From Ureibacillus sp. (GTDB lineage Bacteria; Bacillota; Bacilli; Bacillales_A; Planococcaceae), in assembly GCA_031178355.1 (NCBI GenBank), contig JAPSJC010000002.1, forward strand, positions 56,014 to 120,013: a DNA stretch of 64,000 bases. The letters are read 5' to 3'. The position numbers and the translations under genes were made by a program. A model generated the notes under the pieces. That model was not told where the DNA came from and ran no database searches. It worked only from the letters and a program-made list of their open reading frames with translations. How positions within the stretch are numbered: the first letter of the stretch is position 1; each line of letters begins with the position of its first letter. Below, in pieces: positions 25,919 through 34,344 of this stretch.

Positions 25919-26530
25919 TTATTTTCTTTTTGATTTTCTTCTAAATAACCAAAATACAAATAAAACAAACAAAATGATGATTATAGCGTACGCAATATTA
26001 GAGTAAGTATCCATATACGCAACAATTGAGTCCCAATTCTCTCCTACCTGAGAACCTAGATAAATAAGTACAATATTCCATATTAGAGTGCCTATTGTCG
26101 TTAATATCAGAAATAACCCAAAATTCATATGCGACATCCCAGCAGGCAATGAAATGAGACTTCGAATTAATGGCACAAAACGGCAAAAGAACACTGTCCA
26201 TACACCGTATTTTTTAAACCAGTCATTCGCTTTATAAATATCCTCATTAGTAAGCCTTAATATACGTCCCCACTTATCTACAAATCTACCAATACGTCTA
26301 ATTCCAACAATTGCTCCTACTCCATATAATGCAATTGCTCCAGCAACTGACCCCAGTGTAGATGCAATAACAACCCCAATAAATGTAAGATTAGACTGGG
26401 TTGTCATATATCCTCCAAAAGTTAATATAACCTCAGATGGAATTGGTGGAAATATATTCTCTAACATAATTAAGAGAAAGACCCCTATATAACCGAAATC
26501 TTCCATTATACTTGTAATCCAACTCTCCAT
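25919..26530 (-). CDS. yngC: DedA family membrane protein (YngC-like)
   Basis: A 203-residue membrane protein with the DedA signatures 'ENIFPPIPSEVILTFGGY' and 'FFCRFVPLIRSLISLPAG', the latter the conserved F-x-R-x-x-P-x-x-R segment. DedA proteins act in lipid carrier handling (undecaprenyl phosphate or phosphatidylethanolamine flipping) and membrane potential. The C-terminus is a last helix plus a basic tail (RRKSKRK). AAGGAGTAGGAT precedes ATG. Lipid specificity cannot be read. Confidence 0.9.
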   Translation of the reverse strand: MESWITSIMEDFGYIGVFLLIMLENIFPPIPSEVILTFGGYMTTQSNLTFIGVVIASTLGSVAGAIALYGVGAIVGIRRIGRFVDKWGRILRLTNEDIYKANDWFKKYGVWTVFFCRFVPLIRSLISLPAGMSHMNFGLFLILTTIGTLIWNIVLIYLGSQVGENWDSIVAYMDTYSNIAYAIIIILFVLFVFWLFRRKSKRK

Positions 26531-26751
26531 CTATCCTACTCCTTAAAATGAATTCATTTGGTATTTTTTATATACACTGTGACTTTGCCATAAAACAGTA
26601 TTAAAAATCAACTATATCTACAATTCATTTTACTTCAAGATTATGTAAAATGAATACATTATTTTTCTAAAATTGTATTTACCCCATTTACTTAGTCATA
26701 TGTTTTCGATACTATTTGTTTTGTCGCTAGATTAAGAAAAGAGGTCTACAT

Positions 26752-27519
26752 ATGCTGTTTGAAATTGATTTATCCATTATTATGTTATTATTTTTATTTG
26801 GCTTTTTAGCTGCATTCATTGATTCAGTTGTAGGAGGTGGTGGCCTTATTTCACTACCTGCCTTATTATTTACCGGGCTAAGCCCTTCTGCAGCTGTTGC
26901 AACAAATAAACTTGCAGGAACAATGGGTTCATTAACGAGTACAATCACATTCTATCGTTCTGGAAAGCTAGAACTTAAATCCATTCTAAATTTATTCCCA
27001 ATCGTATTTATAGCAGCTGCAATAGGGGCATGGATTGTTCATTTAATGGATCCTACTCTATTAAAGCCATTAATGTTAGTAATGCTGACAAGCGTACTAG
27101 TTTACACTTTATTTAAGAAAGATTGGGGAAGCATTTCAACATATAAAAAGTTATCTCCATTAAAATATTTTTGTTTCTTCCTATTAATTTTCGCTATTGG
27201 GTTTTATGATGGCTTTCTAGGTCCAGGTACTGGCTCGTTTTTAATCTTTGCATTTCTTATGATTGGTTTTGACTTTTTAAAAGCTGCTGGTAATGCAAAG
27301 TTTTTGAATTTTGGTAGTAACATTGGAGCACTAATCATGTTCATGTTCCTAGGACAGATTAATTATACATATGGCTTGATCATGGGTGTAGCACAAATAC
27401 TAGGCGCTATATGTGGTTCAAAATATGCCATCAAACGAGGTAGTGGTTATGTTAGAGGTTTATTCATTGTGGTAACTTTACTTCTGCTTGCTAAAAATAC
27501 TTACGATTATTTCTTTTAA
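26752..27519 (+). CDS. TSUP (TauE/SafE, DUF81) family transporter
   Basis: A 255-residue protein with about eight membrane helices. The repeated family motif appears as 'IDSVVGGGGLISLPALL' near residue 24 and 'YDGFLGPGTGSFLIFAF' near residue 152, plus 'ATNKLAGTMGS' and 'GNAKFLNFGSN'. TSUP members move sulfite, sulfoacetate, taurine or similar anions; it most resembles the YfcA branch whose substrate is unknown. AAAGAGG precedes ATG. An imperfect hairpin follows the stop. Confidence 0.88.
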   Translation: MLFEIDLSIIMLLFLFGFLAAFIDSVVGGGGLISLPALLFTGLSPSAAVATNKLAGTMGSLTSTITFYRSGKLELKSILNLFPIVFIAAAIGAWIVHLMDPTLLKPLMLVMLTSVLVYTLFKKDWGSISTYKKLSPLKYFCFFLLIFAIGFYDGFLGPGTGSFLIFAFLMIGFDFLKAAGNAKFLNFGSNIGALIMFMFLGQINYTYGLIMGVAQILGAICGSKYAIKRGSGYVRGLFIVVTLLLLAKNTYDYFF

Positions 27520-27523
27520 ACAA

Positions 27524-27568
27524 ATAGGACAGACGTCTAGAGGGGATTTCCACTCCAAACGCCTGTCT
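27524..27568 (+). terminator. Imperfect hairpin after the TSUP gene
   Basis: GGACAGACGTCTAGAGGGG can pair imperfectly with CCACTCCAAACGCCTGTC. There is no clear T-run, so termination is probable but not certain. Confidence 0.5.
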
Positions 27569-27622
27569 TAATAGTCGTTAAACGCTCCTTTGGCTTTCCA
27601 ATTCTAATAACGATTTAACTAG

Positions 27623-28255
27623 TTAGCGTAAGTTGGTTACAAAATTTTGAAGGCGGCTAAATTCTGACAATGCTTTATTACAAGTATCACTATTTTCGCA
27701 TATATAGTTTCCCTTTTTTGTATAATTCCCAAGCTGAGTTCCGTTTTTAGAGACTAATAATAGCCCTACTTTTGCATGTTGGTTGCACACCGTACATATA
27801 CCCTGCTTTTCAGAATGTCTATATTCCCCGCGCACGCCTCTAAGTATACCTTCTTCATAATAGACAATATATTTTCGATTTGTACCATAATCAAGCCAAC
27901 TCAAATACGAAATTTCTTTTAGATCGAAGTTCTCCATATTCGGCAGTTTCACTTTTTTATCTTTGGGAAATAACTTTTTAATCTGATTATCTGTTGGGGA
28001 TTTAAAAGGTTCGACAAATTCTTTAATTTTTTCTAAAAACAACTCCAATTGTTCTTTCGTTTTTAAATCAAAAATAGGTTGTAGTACTAGTTGCTCTTCT
28101 ATATCACGAAACGTTAACTTTTCATTTATTTCCTCTTGAACCAACACTTGAACTGCTTGAATTATATTTTGGTCTTTAGAGCTTGTATAGGTATTCAAAA
28201 CTTTTTTTGCTTGCTTTTTAACGAATTGGTATTGTTCAACATTCAGAAATATCAC
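27623..28255 (-). CDS. FusB/FusC family EF-G-binding protein
   Basis: A 210-residue protein of the FusB family: N-terminal helical bundle (residues 1-80) and a C-terminal zinc-binding domain with cysteines in 'GICTVCNQHAKVGLLLVS' and 'YICENSDTCNKALSEFSR'. FusB-type proteins bind EF-G and release it from the ribosome; plasmid copies give fusidic acid resistance, while chromosomal Bacillales homologues are common and of unclear phenotype. The start is GTG 28255 (MIFLNVEQYQF), 8 bases after GGGAGGAG; the track start lies before that site. Confidence 0.88.
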   Translation of the reverse strand: MIFLNVEQYQFVKKQAKKVLNTYTSSKDQNIIQAVQVLVQEEINEKLTFRDIEEQLVLQPIFDLKTKEQLELFLEKIKEFVEPFKSPTDNQIKKLFPKDKKVKLPNMENFDLKEISYLSWLDYGTNRKYIVYYEEGILRGVRGEYRHSEKQGICTVCNQHAKVGLLLVSKNGTQLGNYTKKGNYICENSDTCNKALSEFSRLQNFVTNLR

Positions 28256-28370
28256 AATAAACACTCCTCCCACATTAGATTACAGAAAAAGCCATTAGAG
28301 TTCAATTGTCTGATAACTATATTTTACAGTTCTAATAAGAAGACTTGGGAATGTCTTAAACCGTATCAAA

Positions 28371-28401
28371 GGCGTTAATCTCTTCTTCACGGATTAACGC
28401 C
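28371..28401 (-). terminator. Hairpin after the GGDEF gene
   Basis: GGCGTTAATC pairs exactly with GATTAACGCC over an 11-base loop. The minus-strand T-run is short (TTTGAT), so it may be a weak terminator. Confidence 0.6.
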
Positions 28402-28453
28402 TGCTAAATGATATTTTATATGGTAGCACATGTTTAAAAGCACATTTTAACTA

Positions 28454-29431
28454 CTAAAGGTTAACATTGTAATGATCAATTATGTAACAGCTGCCTTTTA
28501 TCTTCTTACAGAATCGCTTTATAGCAGCTACTTCGTTTGATAGATCTTCTAATTTTTCGAAATGATGTTGTTTATTTGTCAGTACTGCAATTGACAAAGA
28601 CATTAACGTAAGTTTCTCCATTTGACCTGACCTACCTTTTACTTGGAAATTGGGGTCAGAGAGATGTACGGGGTCATAAAATTTTGAAATTGTTTCATCA
28701 AATTCTTCAATAATTTTTTCGCAAATAGACTCAATATCATAGTGTGGGAAAAGGGCCATGAAATCATCCCCGCCGATATGCCCTAAGAAATATCCTAAGT
28801 GTAAAACATTTCTCTTTAATATGTCAGTTAGATGTAAAAGGACCTTATCCCCGTTATTGAACCCATAAAGATCATTATAAGTTTTAAAATAATCTAGATC
28901 GAAATACAGTAAACTAAATTGTTCTAATGAGATTAAATCCATTAATTGTTGATTAATTAAATGGTTACCTGGTAAATTGCTTAAGGGATTAAGAAAACTA
29001 GCAAATTCAACTTGAATTTCTACAAACTTCATCAAAAGTGCACGAATACTAACGACACCCACAAATTGGTTATCCTTTGTTACGATGACATCATCATACA
29101 AGTCTTCTTCTTCACGTTCCATCGCTAAGCGACTCACTTCCGTGATCGATTGATAGTAATCGACAATTAGTGGATTCGTCTTAGCAAGTAACTTACTTTC
29201 TCTACCCATATACAGGTTATATCCATAAAGAGTACCAATCTTTTGATAAAAATGTGTTCTAGTAATATTCGCGACCGGTTTTTCATGATGTACGACAACA
29301 ATTCCCCTAATATCAGGATTATCTGTAAATAGTTTGTCAACTTCTTTGTTTTTCACAGAAGGACTAATATACGGAACCTTCTTAACTATTCCTCCAATAT
29401 TAGTTGCCACTTCTCCTATTTTCGTCACCAT
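28454..29431 (-). CDS. GGDEF domain protein with N-terminal CBS-like region
   Basis: A 325-residue protein. Residues about 20-150 look like a CBS-type sensory pair ('PDIRGIVVVHHEKPVANITR', 'DDVIVTKDNQFVGVVSIRALL'). Residues about 160-325 are a GGDEF domain with the active-site loop 'GHIGGDDFMALFP', i.e. GGDDF in place of GGDEF, a conservative change that should still permit diguanylate cyclase activity. The I-site RxxD before it is not evident. It follows the EAL gene by 132 bases on the same strand, giving a split c-di-GMP make/break pair. Confidence 0.88.
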   Translation of the reverse strand: MVTKIGEVATNIGGIVKKVPYISPSVKNKEVDKLFTDNPDIRGIVVVHHEKPVANITRTHFYQKIGTLYGYNLYMGRESKLLAKTNPLIVDYYQSITEVSRLAMEREEEDLYDDVIVTKDNQFVGVVSIRALLMKFVEIQVEFASFLNPLSNLPGNHLINQQLMDLISLEQFSLLYFDLDYFKTYNDLYGFNNGDKVLLHLTDILKRNVLHLGYFLGHIGGDDFMALFPHYDIESICEKIIEEFDETISKFYDPVHLSDPNFQVKGRSGQMEKLTLMSLSIAVLTNKQHHFEKLEDLSNEVAAIKRFCKKIKGSCYIIDHYNVNL

Positions 29432-29467
29432 TTTCTCACCTAATCTTATATGGTATTTTTATCAAAT

Positions 29468-29560
29468 ACGACTGGGCGTATTTGCTTCCAGATTTTAACG
29501 AGACTTGCTCGATAAATCCTTTAAAAATCTGTGACATCTGCCGGAGGCCTCGACTGAATG
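29468..29560. repeat. Structured intergenic element between the EAL and GGDEF genes
   Basis: AAATACG/CGTATTT hairpin (about 29465-29485), then AGATTTT...AAAATCT enclosing CGAG/CTCG, then GTGACATCTGCCGGAGGC. The stacked palindromes and GC-rich end differ from the surrounding AT-rich DNA. The composition recalls dispersed repeats seen in Lysinibacillus-type genomes, from memory and unverified. No second copy is present in this window. Confidence 0.5.
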
Positions 29561-29563
29561 AAA

Positions 29564-30421
29564 TTAGCCATTTGGAATGCTACCAAGTTGAATCTCTTGA
29601 CTCGGTTTTCCTAACGCATACCCTTGAGCAAACTGGATTCCAACAGATTGAAGATAGTTTAACTCTTCGTATCGTTCAATCCCTTCCGCAATTATTTTTG
29701 TTTCAGATTGTTCAGCATAATTATGTATCAATGAAACTAACTTTTGACTAGATTCGTTTTGATCAATATTTTGGATAAGCGAACGGTCTAATTTTATAAA
29801 CTCTGGTTTTAAGTAAATTAATGTCTTCAAACTGTTATAGCCAGATCCGACATCGTCTATTGCAATTCGATAACCTTGCTTACGATAATGCGATAGTACT
29901 CTTTCAAATTCGTTAAAATCTGTAACTGCACTTCGTTCAGTTAATTCAAAGACCACTTGTTCAGGTTGAATACCAAGCTCTTTAATGAATTTAAACGTCT
30001 CACCACTATGGTAATTATTATCAAGCAAAACATGGGGATGAATATTGATAAATAAAATAAAATTCTGATGTAATTTACACTTACGTACCCGTTCGGTAAA
30101 TCTCTTTAGCGAGAGGTTTCTGCAAAACTGTTCAAATTGAAATACAATATTTGTTTGTCCAACAAACTCATAGAAATGATCGGTATTTTGAAAATGCTCT
30201 GATTCAATTGGACGATTCAATGCTTCAAAAGCGTATGTGTTACCATTTTGTATATCTACGATTGGCTGAAAGAAGGTATTTAAAGATTCTTGCTTAATAA
30301 TTTTAATTAATTCCTTATATCTTCTAAAGTACAACGATTCTTGATATCTACGTTGAAACTTATGTTTATAATAGGACCATAGATTAATAGATTTTTCGCT
30401 CGGAAATAGGACTGACTTCAT
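29564..30421 (-). CDS. EAL domain c-di-GMP phosphodiesterase
   Basis: A 285-residue cytoplasmic protein with an EAL domain over residues 45-280 and a short basic N-terminal helix. The catalytic set is present: 'EALNRP' (EAL), 'INIHP' (Asn), 'FELTERSA' (Glu), 'IDDVGSGYNSL' (paired Asp), 'IKLDRSLI' (Lys), 'IIAEGIE' (Glu) and 'QGYALGKP' (Gln). It should therefore hydrolyse c-di-GMP. It precedes the GGDEF gene in the same orientation. Confidence 0.9.
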   Translation of the reverse strand: MKSVLFPSEKSINLWSYYKHKFQRRYQESLYFRRYKELIKIIKQESLNTFFQPIVDIQNGNTYAFEALNRPIESEHFQNTDHFYEFVGQTNIVFQFEQFCRNLSLKRFTERVRKCKLHQNFILFINIHPHVLLDNNYHSGETFKFIKELGIQPEQVVFELTERSAVTDFNEFERVLSHYRKQGYRIAIDDVGSGYNSLKTLIYLKPEFIKLDRSLIQNIDQNESSQKLVSLIHNYAEQSETKIIAEGIERYEELNYLQSVGIQFAQGYALGKPSQEIQLGSIPNG

Positions 30422-30507
30422 AATTTCTCCTTAATATAAAGGGATTATTACCTATATTAAGGTTCAATTATTAACTTGATATTAATTTTACATTAACGTT
30501 TGTAAAT

Positions 30508-30540
30508 AAAAACAACTTCTATTTTTGAGAAGTTGTTTTT
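30508..30540 (-). terminator. Terminator of the YfiT-like gene
   Basis: AACAACTTCT pairs with AGAAGTTGTT, with T-runs on both strands. It sits between the EAL start and the stop at 30578. Confidence 0.85.
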
Positions 30541-30577
30541 ATTTCAATGTTATTGTTATCTACTGAATATTGTTGGC

Positions 30578-31087
30578 TTATTTTGATAATGCGATCTTAA
30601 TTTGAGCTAAATGATGCTCTTCATGCCATGCTAATTTGGCTACCTTTTTCGCAACTGTTATTTCACCGTTTATTTGATGAATAAACGCTCGATCTAACTG
30701 TTCTTCAGTTAAACTTTGACCTAAAAAAACAATGCGTTCATTGATTCCTTCTAACATTTTAATAGAACTTTCAACTGGGAGATTTGTATCCGGTTGAACA
30801 GCCCACTTTTCTTCATTAAAAGGTGTTACAGTAGGATTATCATCAGTTAATGCTAGTTTTAAGCGCTGATACATATTTAATTGTGAATCCGCAACGTGAT
30901 GGACAAGTTGACGAACAGTCCAAGCTCCTTGCCGATAAGTTTTATTTAAATCATTTTCATTCAATGACCCTACTGTTTCCCTTAATCGCGAGGCATATGT
31001 TTCAATTTTCGTTAACCATTCTTGAATATGCTCTAATGTAACCTTCACAGGTACTTCTAAAGTTCCAATTGGGTATTTAACATCCAT
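30578..31087 (-). CDS. yfiT: DinB-fold protein, YfiT/BstA-like (bacillithiol transferase family)
   Basis: A 169-residue four-helix DinB/YfiT protein. Metal-binding histidines are seen in 'LVHHVADSQLN' near residue 66 and 'AWHEEHHLAQI' near residue 157. The N-terminus 'YPIGTLEVPVKVTLEHIQEW' is nearly diagnostic for YfiT. Family members transfer bacillithiol to electrophiles (BstA). AAGAGG precedes ATG. A second DinB-fold gene lies 47 bases upstream on the same strand, so the two may form an operon. Confidence 0.87.
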   Translation of the reverse strand: MDVKYPIGTLEVPVKVTLEHIQEWLTKIETYASRLRETVGSLNENDLNKTYRQGAWTVRQLVHHVADSQLNMYQRLKLALTDDNPTVTPFNEEKWAVQPDTNLPVESSIKMLEGINERIVFLGQSLTEEQLDRAFIHQINGEITVAKKVAKLAWHEEHHLAQIKIALSK

Positions 31088-31134
31088 CTTTATTCCTCTT
31101 TTCTGCTTTATCTCTAAATGTATTACTTAGGAGT

Positions 31135-31602
31135 TTAGGTACCGATCAATTTATTGATTTGTTCAAAATGATGTAAATCATGTTCTATGAAAGCTTTAAG
31201 ATAATCATAGAGGGTTAAGGCTCTTTCTTCAATATTTAGCTCTTTTTTCCACATCTCGTCATCAATGTTGTTAAGAGTAATAATTAGATTTCTTCTTATA
31301 TTTATAAATATTGAGATGGTTTCCTCTTTACTTCTCTCTCTACTAACCTCTGCAGATTCATGATTTAGCTCTTCTACGTTTGGCCCTTTTGGCATTGGAG
31401 TATTATTGAATAAATAAGGAATACGTTCATTTAAAAGGAATTCATCCCAAGGGGTCAAGTGGCCAATTATTTCTGCAATAGACCATTTATTTATTGCAAT
31501 TGGTGTTCTCCAATTTTCTTCAGGTATCTCTTCTAATTTTCGCACAAAATCAATGGAGTTCTCAAAATGAAATAATATTTCTTCTTTGTTTTTATCCAAC
31601 AT
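31135..31602 (-). CDS. DinB superfamily protein (155 aa)
   Basis: A 155-residue four-helix bundle protein. 'SIAEIIGHLTPWDEFLL' near residue 42 and 'AFIEHDLHHFEQINKL' at the C-terminus supply the metal-binding His residues of the DinB fold. It is more divergent than its neighbour, with an inserted 'NTPMPKGPNVEELNHESAE' loop. Probable thiol-dependent transferase or hydrolase; substrate unknown. GGAG lies before ATG 31602 and the YfiT-like gene follows. Confidence 0.82.
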   Translation of the reverse strand: MLDKNKEEILFHFENSIDFVRKLEEIPEENWRTPIAINKWSIAEIIGHLTPWDEFLLNERIPYLFNNTPMPKGPNVEELNHESAEVSRERSKEETISIFINIRRNLIITLNNIDDEMWKKELNIEERALTLYDYLKAFIEHDLHHFEQINKLIGT

Positions 31603-31687
31603 TTTCAGCTCCTATAGAATTCTCTTACTATATCTATTTCGTTATATTAGATTAAATACCTCTTTTTAATTCTTTTCTATGAAAATG

Positions 31688-31721
31688 AAAAAATCCTAAG
31701 AAAATTAAAATTTCCTTAGGA
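31688..31721 (-). terminator. Minus-strand terminator upstream of the DinB genes
   Basis: TCCTAAG pairs with CTTAGGA around an AT loop, with six T on the minus strand. It is the second of two tandem terminators. Confidence 0.75.
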
Positions 31722-31763
31722 GATCTTTTTATTTATATTTACTGGTGAACTATAATTTAAAAG

Positions 31764-31791
31764 AAACCCGGAATAAAAATATTCCGGGTTA
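31764..31791 (-). terminator. Terminator after the small-ORF unit
   Basis: AACCCGGAATA pairs exactly with TATTCCGGGTT over a 4-base loop; T-rich sequence follows on the minus strand. It closes whatever is transcribed leftward from about 32.15 kb. Confidence 0.85.
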
Positions 31792-31855
31792 TTTTCACTC
31801 ATCCTCCATGATACACTCACCCTCATTTTTGCATTTATTATTGATATATATGCTT

Positions 31856-31885
31856 TTATTGAGAGTGCTTCGGTGGTTTGCTCAT
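31856..31885 (-). CDS. Possible 9-residue peptide ORF with strong ribosome site
   Basis: Minus strand ATG 31885 begins MSKPPKHSQ and stops at 31856. AGGAGGG lies 7-8 bases upstream, one of the best Shine-Dalgarno sites in the window, which argues that ribosomes load here. It could be a true micro-peptide or a leader ORF. It lies downstream of the 50-residue gene in the same transcript. Confidence 0.3.
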   Translation of the reverse strand: MSKPPKHSQ

Positions 31886-31951
31886 AGCAAATCCCTCCTG
31901 ATTTACATCTCGGATACAGTGAATGTGTGATTCACAAAATCCCAAATGATA

Positions 31952-32104
31952 TTACCAATGATGTGCTTTCGCATTACTTCTCAAAATTTGGGTTGACAGA
32001 GGAACCTCCGTACGACCATTTATTAGAGATTTTTGCATCTTTGGCTTTGAATAATTTCGGCTAAGCTTATGAGCTCTAGGATTAAAATGCCCTGGACCAC
32101 TCAA
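31952..32104 (-). CDS. Basic 50-residue protein, possible forespore small protein
   Basis: Minus strand TTG 32104 opens a 50-residue ORF (MSGPGHFNPRAHKLSRNYSK..., ending NAKAHHW). GAGGTGA lies 6 bases before the TTG. It is rich in Lys, Arg, His, Ser and Asn, with no membrane segment. A sigma-G-like promoter lies upstream (listed). Small basic hydrophilic products of sigma-G promoters are typically minor acid-soluble spore proteins; this one does not match the minor SASP families I remember, so the spore role is inference. Confidence 0.5.
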   Translation of the reverse strand: MSGPGHFNPRAHKLSRNYSKPKMQKSLINGRTEVPLSTQILRSNAKAHHW

Positions 32105-32148
32105 CGGTGCTCACCTCTCATCATCATTTTGGATTTCTAATGTGAAAC

Positions 32149-32179
32149 CATAATTAGTATGAGAAGTTGCGGTTCAATT
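32149..32179 (-). promoter_or_regulatory. Sigma-G/F-like promoter for the 50-residue gene
   Basis: On the minus strand GTATA is followed 17 bases later by CATACTA. The sigma-G consensus is gnATR, about 18 bases, then cAtnnTA, so both boxes fit with the spacer one short. The 50-residue ORF starts about 50 bases downstream with a good ribosome site. Confidence 0.45.
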
Positions 32180-32223
32180 ATACTCAAAAAAAATTAAAGG
32201 ACAATTACATTAAAAAGAGTTCA

Positions 32224-34140
32224 TCAGTAGAAATTAAAGTAGTTCCAATTATATAACACTGCAATAAATAGGATAATTAGAGCGTACGTTGCAATTCTTA
32301 TAATTTTTTTTAATTTCTTTAATTTAACATACTTCCAATTATATAAATTAATTACTATGATGACCATTACTCCAACGAGAAGTATCCAATTTATAATTAA
32401 ATGGATTTTTAGTCCATCGTAAGAAAGCATTGATTGACTCATCATAGATCTTATAATTAATAATATATTATTGAAAAGGATTATTGACCCTAAAAAAATG
32501 CTACCTCTATATAACCTTTTCTCAAGTTTCTCTTCTGTACTTTCACTTTTAGATTTATTGCGTTTAATAATCCTTTTTAAGAATAAAACGATCGGGGCAA
32601 TAGCAAAGAAAACGATTGAAACCCCTGCAATCACGAGGCTAGAAATTAACCACGGTAATTGTCTATCCCCATCTAACGGTAAATAATCAGCAATTTTTCC
32701 AGTTGTTACTCTTCTAACACCAGTTTCATCCATTTCAAAATAAATCTTATTAAACTCGCTATATAAGATTGGATTCCCATTTGAAGATAATTGATATAAA
32801 TAGGGTTGTATTTGTGTATATCTACCCTCGAGTCCATATACATTGATTAATATTTCATTTTCTCCTATTGCCGTAACATTTATTGGCATTGTATATCCAA
32901 GCAATTCAGTATATGTAGTTATAGATTGTCTTGCGGAAATATACATACCTTCAATTTCTCTTGAGCTTGGTAAATCTGCTTTGGAAACTTCATTTTGAGT
33001 CTCCGATGTACCTAAAAGCAATTTCATTAGCCCGTACGTTATGGCCATCTCCCCTGAAGCATTTGTAAGAACAATGACTCCAAATCTTTCTTCAGGTACT
33101 ATGATCAGGTTAGCACTCATTGTTGCAGTATTTCCTCCATGCCCTAATCCTCTAACACTCCCAGCATACTCCCAAAAACCATGAGCATTTGAAAGCATGT
33201 ATTCATTAGGTGAATAGCTTTGCGTTAACATATCATCGAGTGTATTCCGATCTTTGAAAATCAAGCTTTGTGAACCTATTGGCATAAGAGCAATGGCGTA
33301 CTTTGCTAAATCTTTTGCTGTTCCATTTACTGACCCTGCAGGATACAATGGAATGTATGACCAAGGTCCTTCTTTAAAGTCTCCCTCTTGATTCGGAAAA
33401 TACCCTTTTGCTTTCTTCTTTATTAATGATGGGTAATCTGCTAAGGTAGGATGTCCAGAAGTTTGACTCATAGAGAGTGGTGAGAAAATATGTTCCATTT
33501 CGTAATTCGAGAATGGTTGCCCTGTAATTTGTTCAATTATATAGGCAGCTAGTGCAGTTGAATAGTTTGAATAGGCTATAATTGTTCCAGGTTCATAAAC
33601 TTGGTGTGGTTGATACCTAACAACCGCATCCTCTAATGTTCCGATTTGATTTGGCGTAGGCATAAGTAAATCAAAATAGTAGTCTTCAAAACCTGCTGTA
33701 TGACTCATTAAATTATTCATAGTTATAGAATTTTTGAATAGTAGTTTTTCATTTATTTCATCAGGTAAATAAGTTCGAATATCAGTATTTAAATCCAGTT
33801 TGCCTTGTTCAACTAATTGCATGGCAGCAGTCCAAACAAATAGTTTACTAATCGACCCATATTCAAAAATTGTTTCCTCGGGGTCAACCGGTATTTTATT
33901 CTCTATATCTGAATAACCATAGCCTTTTGAAAATATTACTTCTCCTTCGTTTACTACTGTAATTGCTGCACCGGGAGTAGTAATACCAATGAATTGTTCA
34001 ACAAATGAATCAATCCTTTCTTCCAATTGACTCAATTCAATTCCCGAGGGTGTTTTTTGGGAAGTTGCATAACTTGCCGGTAAATAAAAAATGGTGGTCC
34101 CCAATAAAAAGATACTTAAAACAAAAGCAATTCGTTTCAA
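32224..34140 (-). CDS. Membrane-anchored serine hydrolase of the beta-lactamase/PBP4* family
   Basis: A 638-residue protein: signal peptide (residues 1-26, ending 'LPASYATS'), a class C beta-lactamase-like domain (about 35-400), a linker and four C-terminal membrane helices (about 500-638). The SxxK nucleophile motif is 'GSISKLF', the second motif 'YSNYS' and the third 'GLGHGGNT'. Such proteins act on D-Ala peptides or are regulators or esterases rather than true beta-lactamases. It is about 150 residues longer than PbpE because of the membrane tail. Monocistronic. Confidence 0.85.
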   Translation of the reverse strand: MKRIAFVLSIFLLGTTIFYLPASYATSQKTPSGIELSQLEERIDSFVEQFIGITTPGAAITVVNEGEVIFSKGYGYSDIENKIPVDPEETIFEYGSISKLFVWTAAMQLVEQGKLDLNTDIRTYLPDEINEKLLFKNSITMNNLMSHTAGFEDYYFDLLMPTPNQIGTLEDAVVRYQPHQVYEPGTIIAYSNYSTALAAYIIEQITGQPFSNYEMEHIFSPLSMSQTSGHPTLADYPSLIKKKAKGYFPNQEGDFKEGPWSYIPLYPAGSVNGTAKDLAKYAIALMPIGSQSLIFKDRNTLDDMLTQSYSPNEYMLSNAHGFWEYAGSVRGLGHGGNTATMSANLIIVPEERFGVIVLTNASGEMAITYGLMKLLLGTSETQNEVSKADLPSSREIEGMYISARQSITTYTELLGYTMPINVTAIGENEILINVYGLEGRYTQIQPYLYQLSSNGNPILYSEFNKIYFEMDETGVRRVTTGKIADYLPLDGDRQLPWLISSLVIAGVSIVFFAIAPIVLFLKRIIKRNKSKSESTEEKLEKRLYRGSIFLGSIILFNNILLIIRSMMSQSMLSYDGLKIHLIINWILLVGVMVIIVINLYNWKYVKLKKLKKIIRIATYALIILFIAVLYNWNYFNFY

Positions 34141-34280
34141 TTTTAATCTCCCTACTTTCGCGTTATTCCATTTCTTGTAACTTACCTTATCAATATAACA
34201 CCTAATAATTACTTTTTTAATGCTGAAATTGTAAAAAATAACAAAGATTCTTAATCTATCAGAATCTAATATATAAATTA

Positions 34281-34306
34281 AAAAAACCCGGAAATTTCCG
34301 GGTTAA
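34281..34306 (-). terminator. Terminator of ugtP-ltaA
   Basis: AACCCGGAAATTTCCGGGTT is a perfect 20-base palindrome followed by a T-run on the minus strand. Confidence 0.85.
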
Positions 34307-34344
34307 TGTTTGTTCCATTTTATTTATATGTTCGTAAAAATCAT

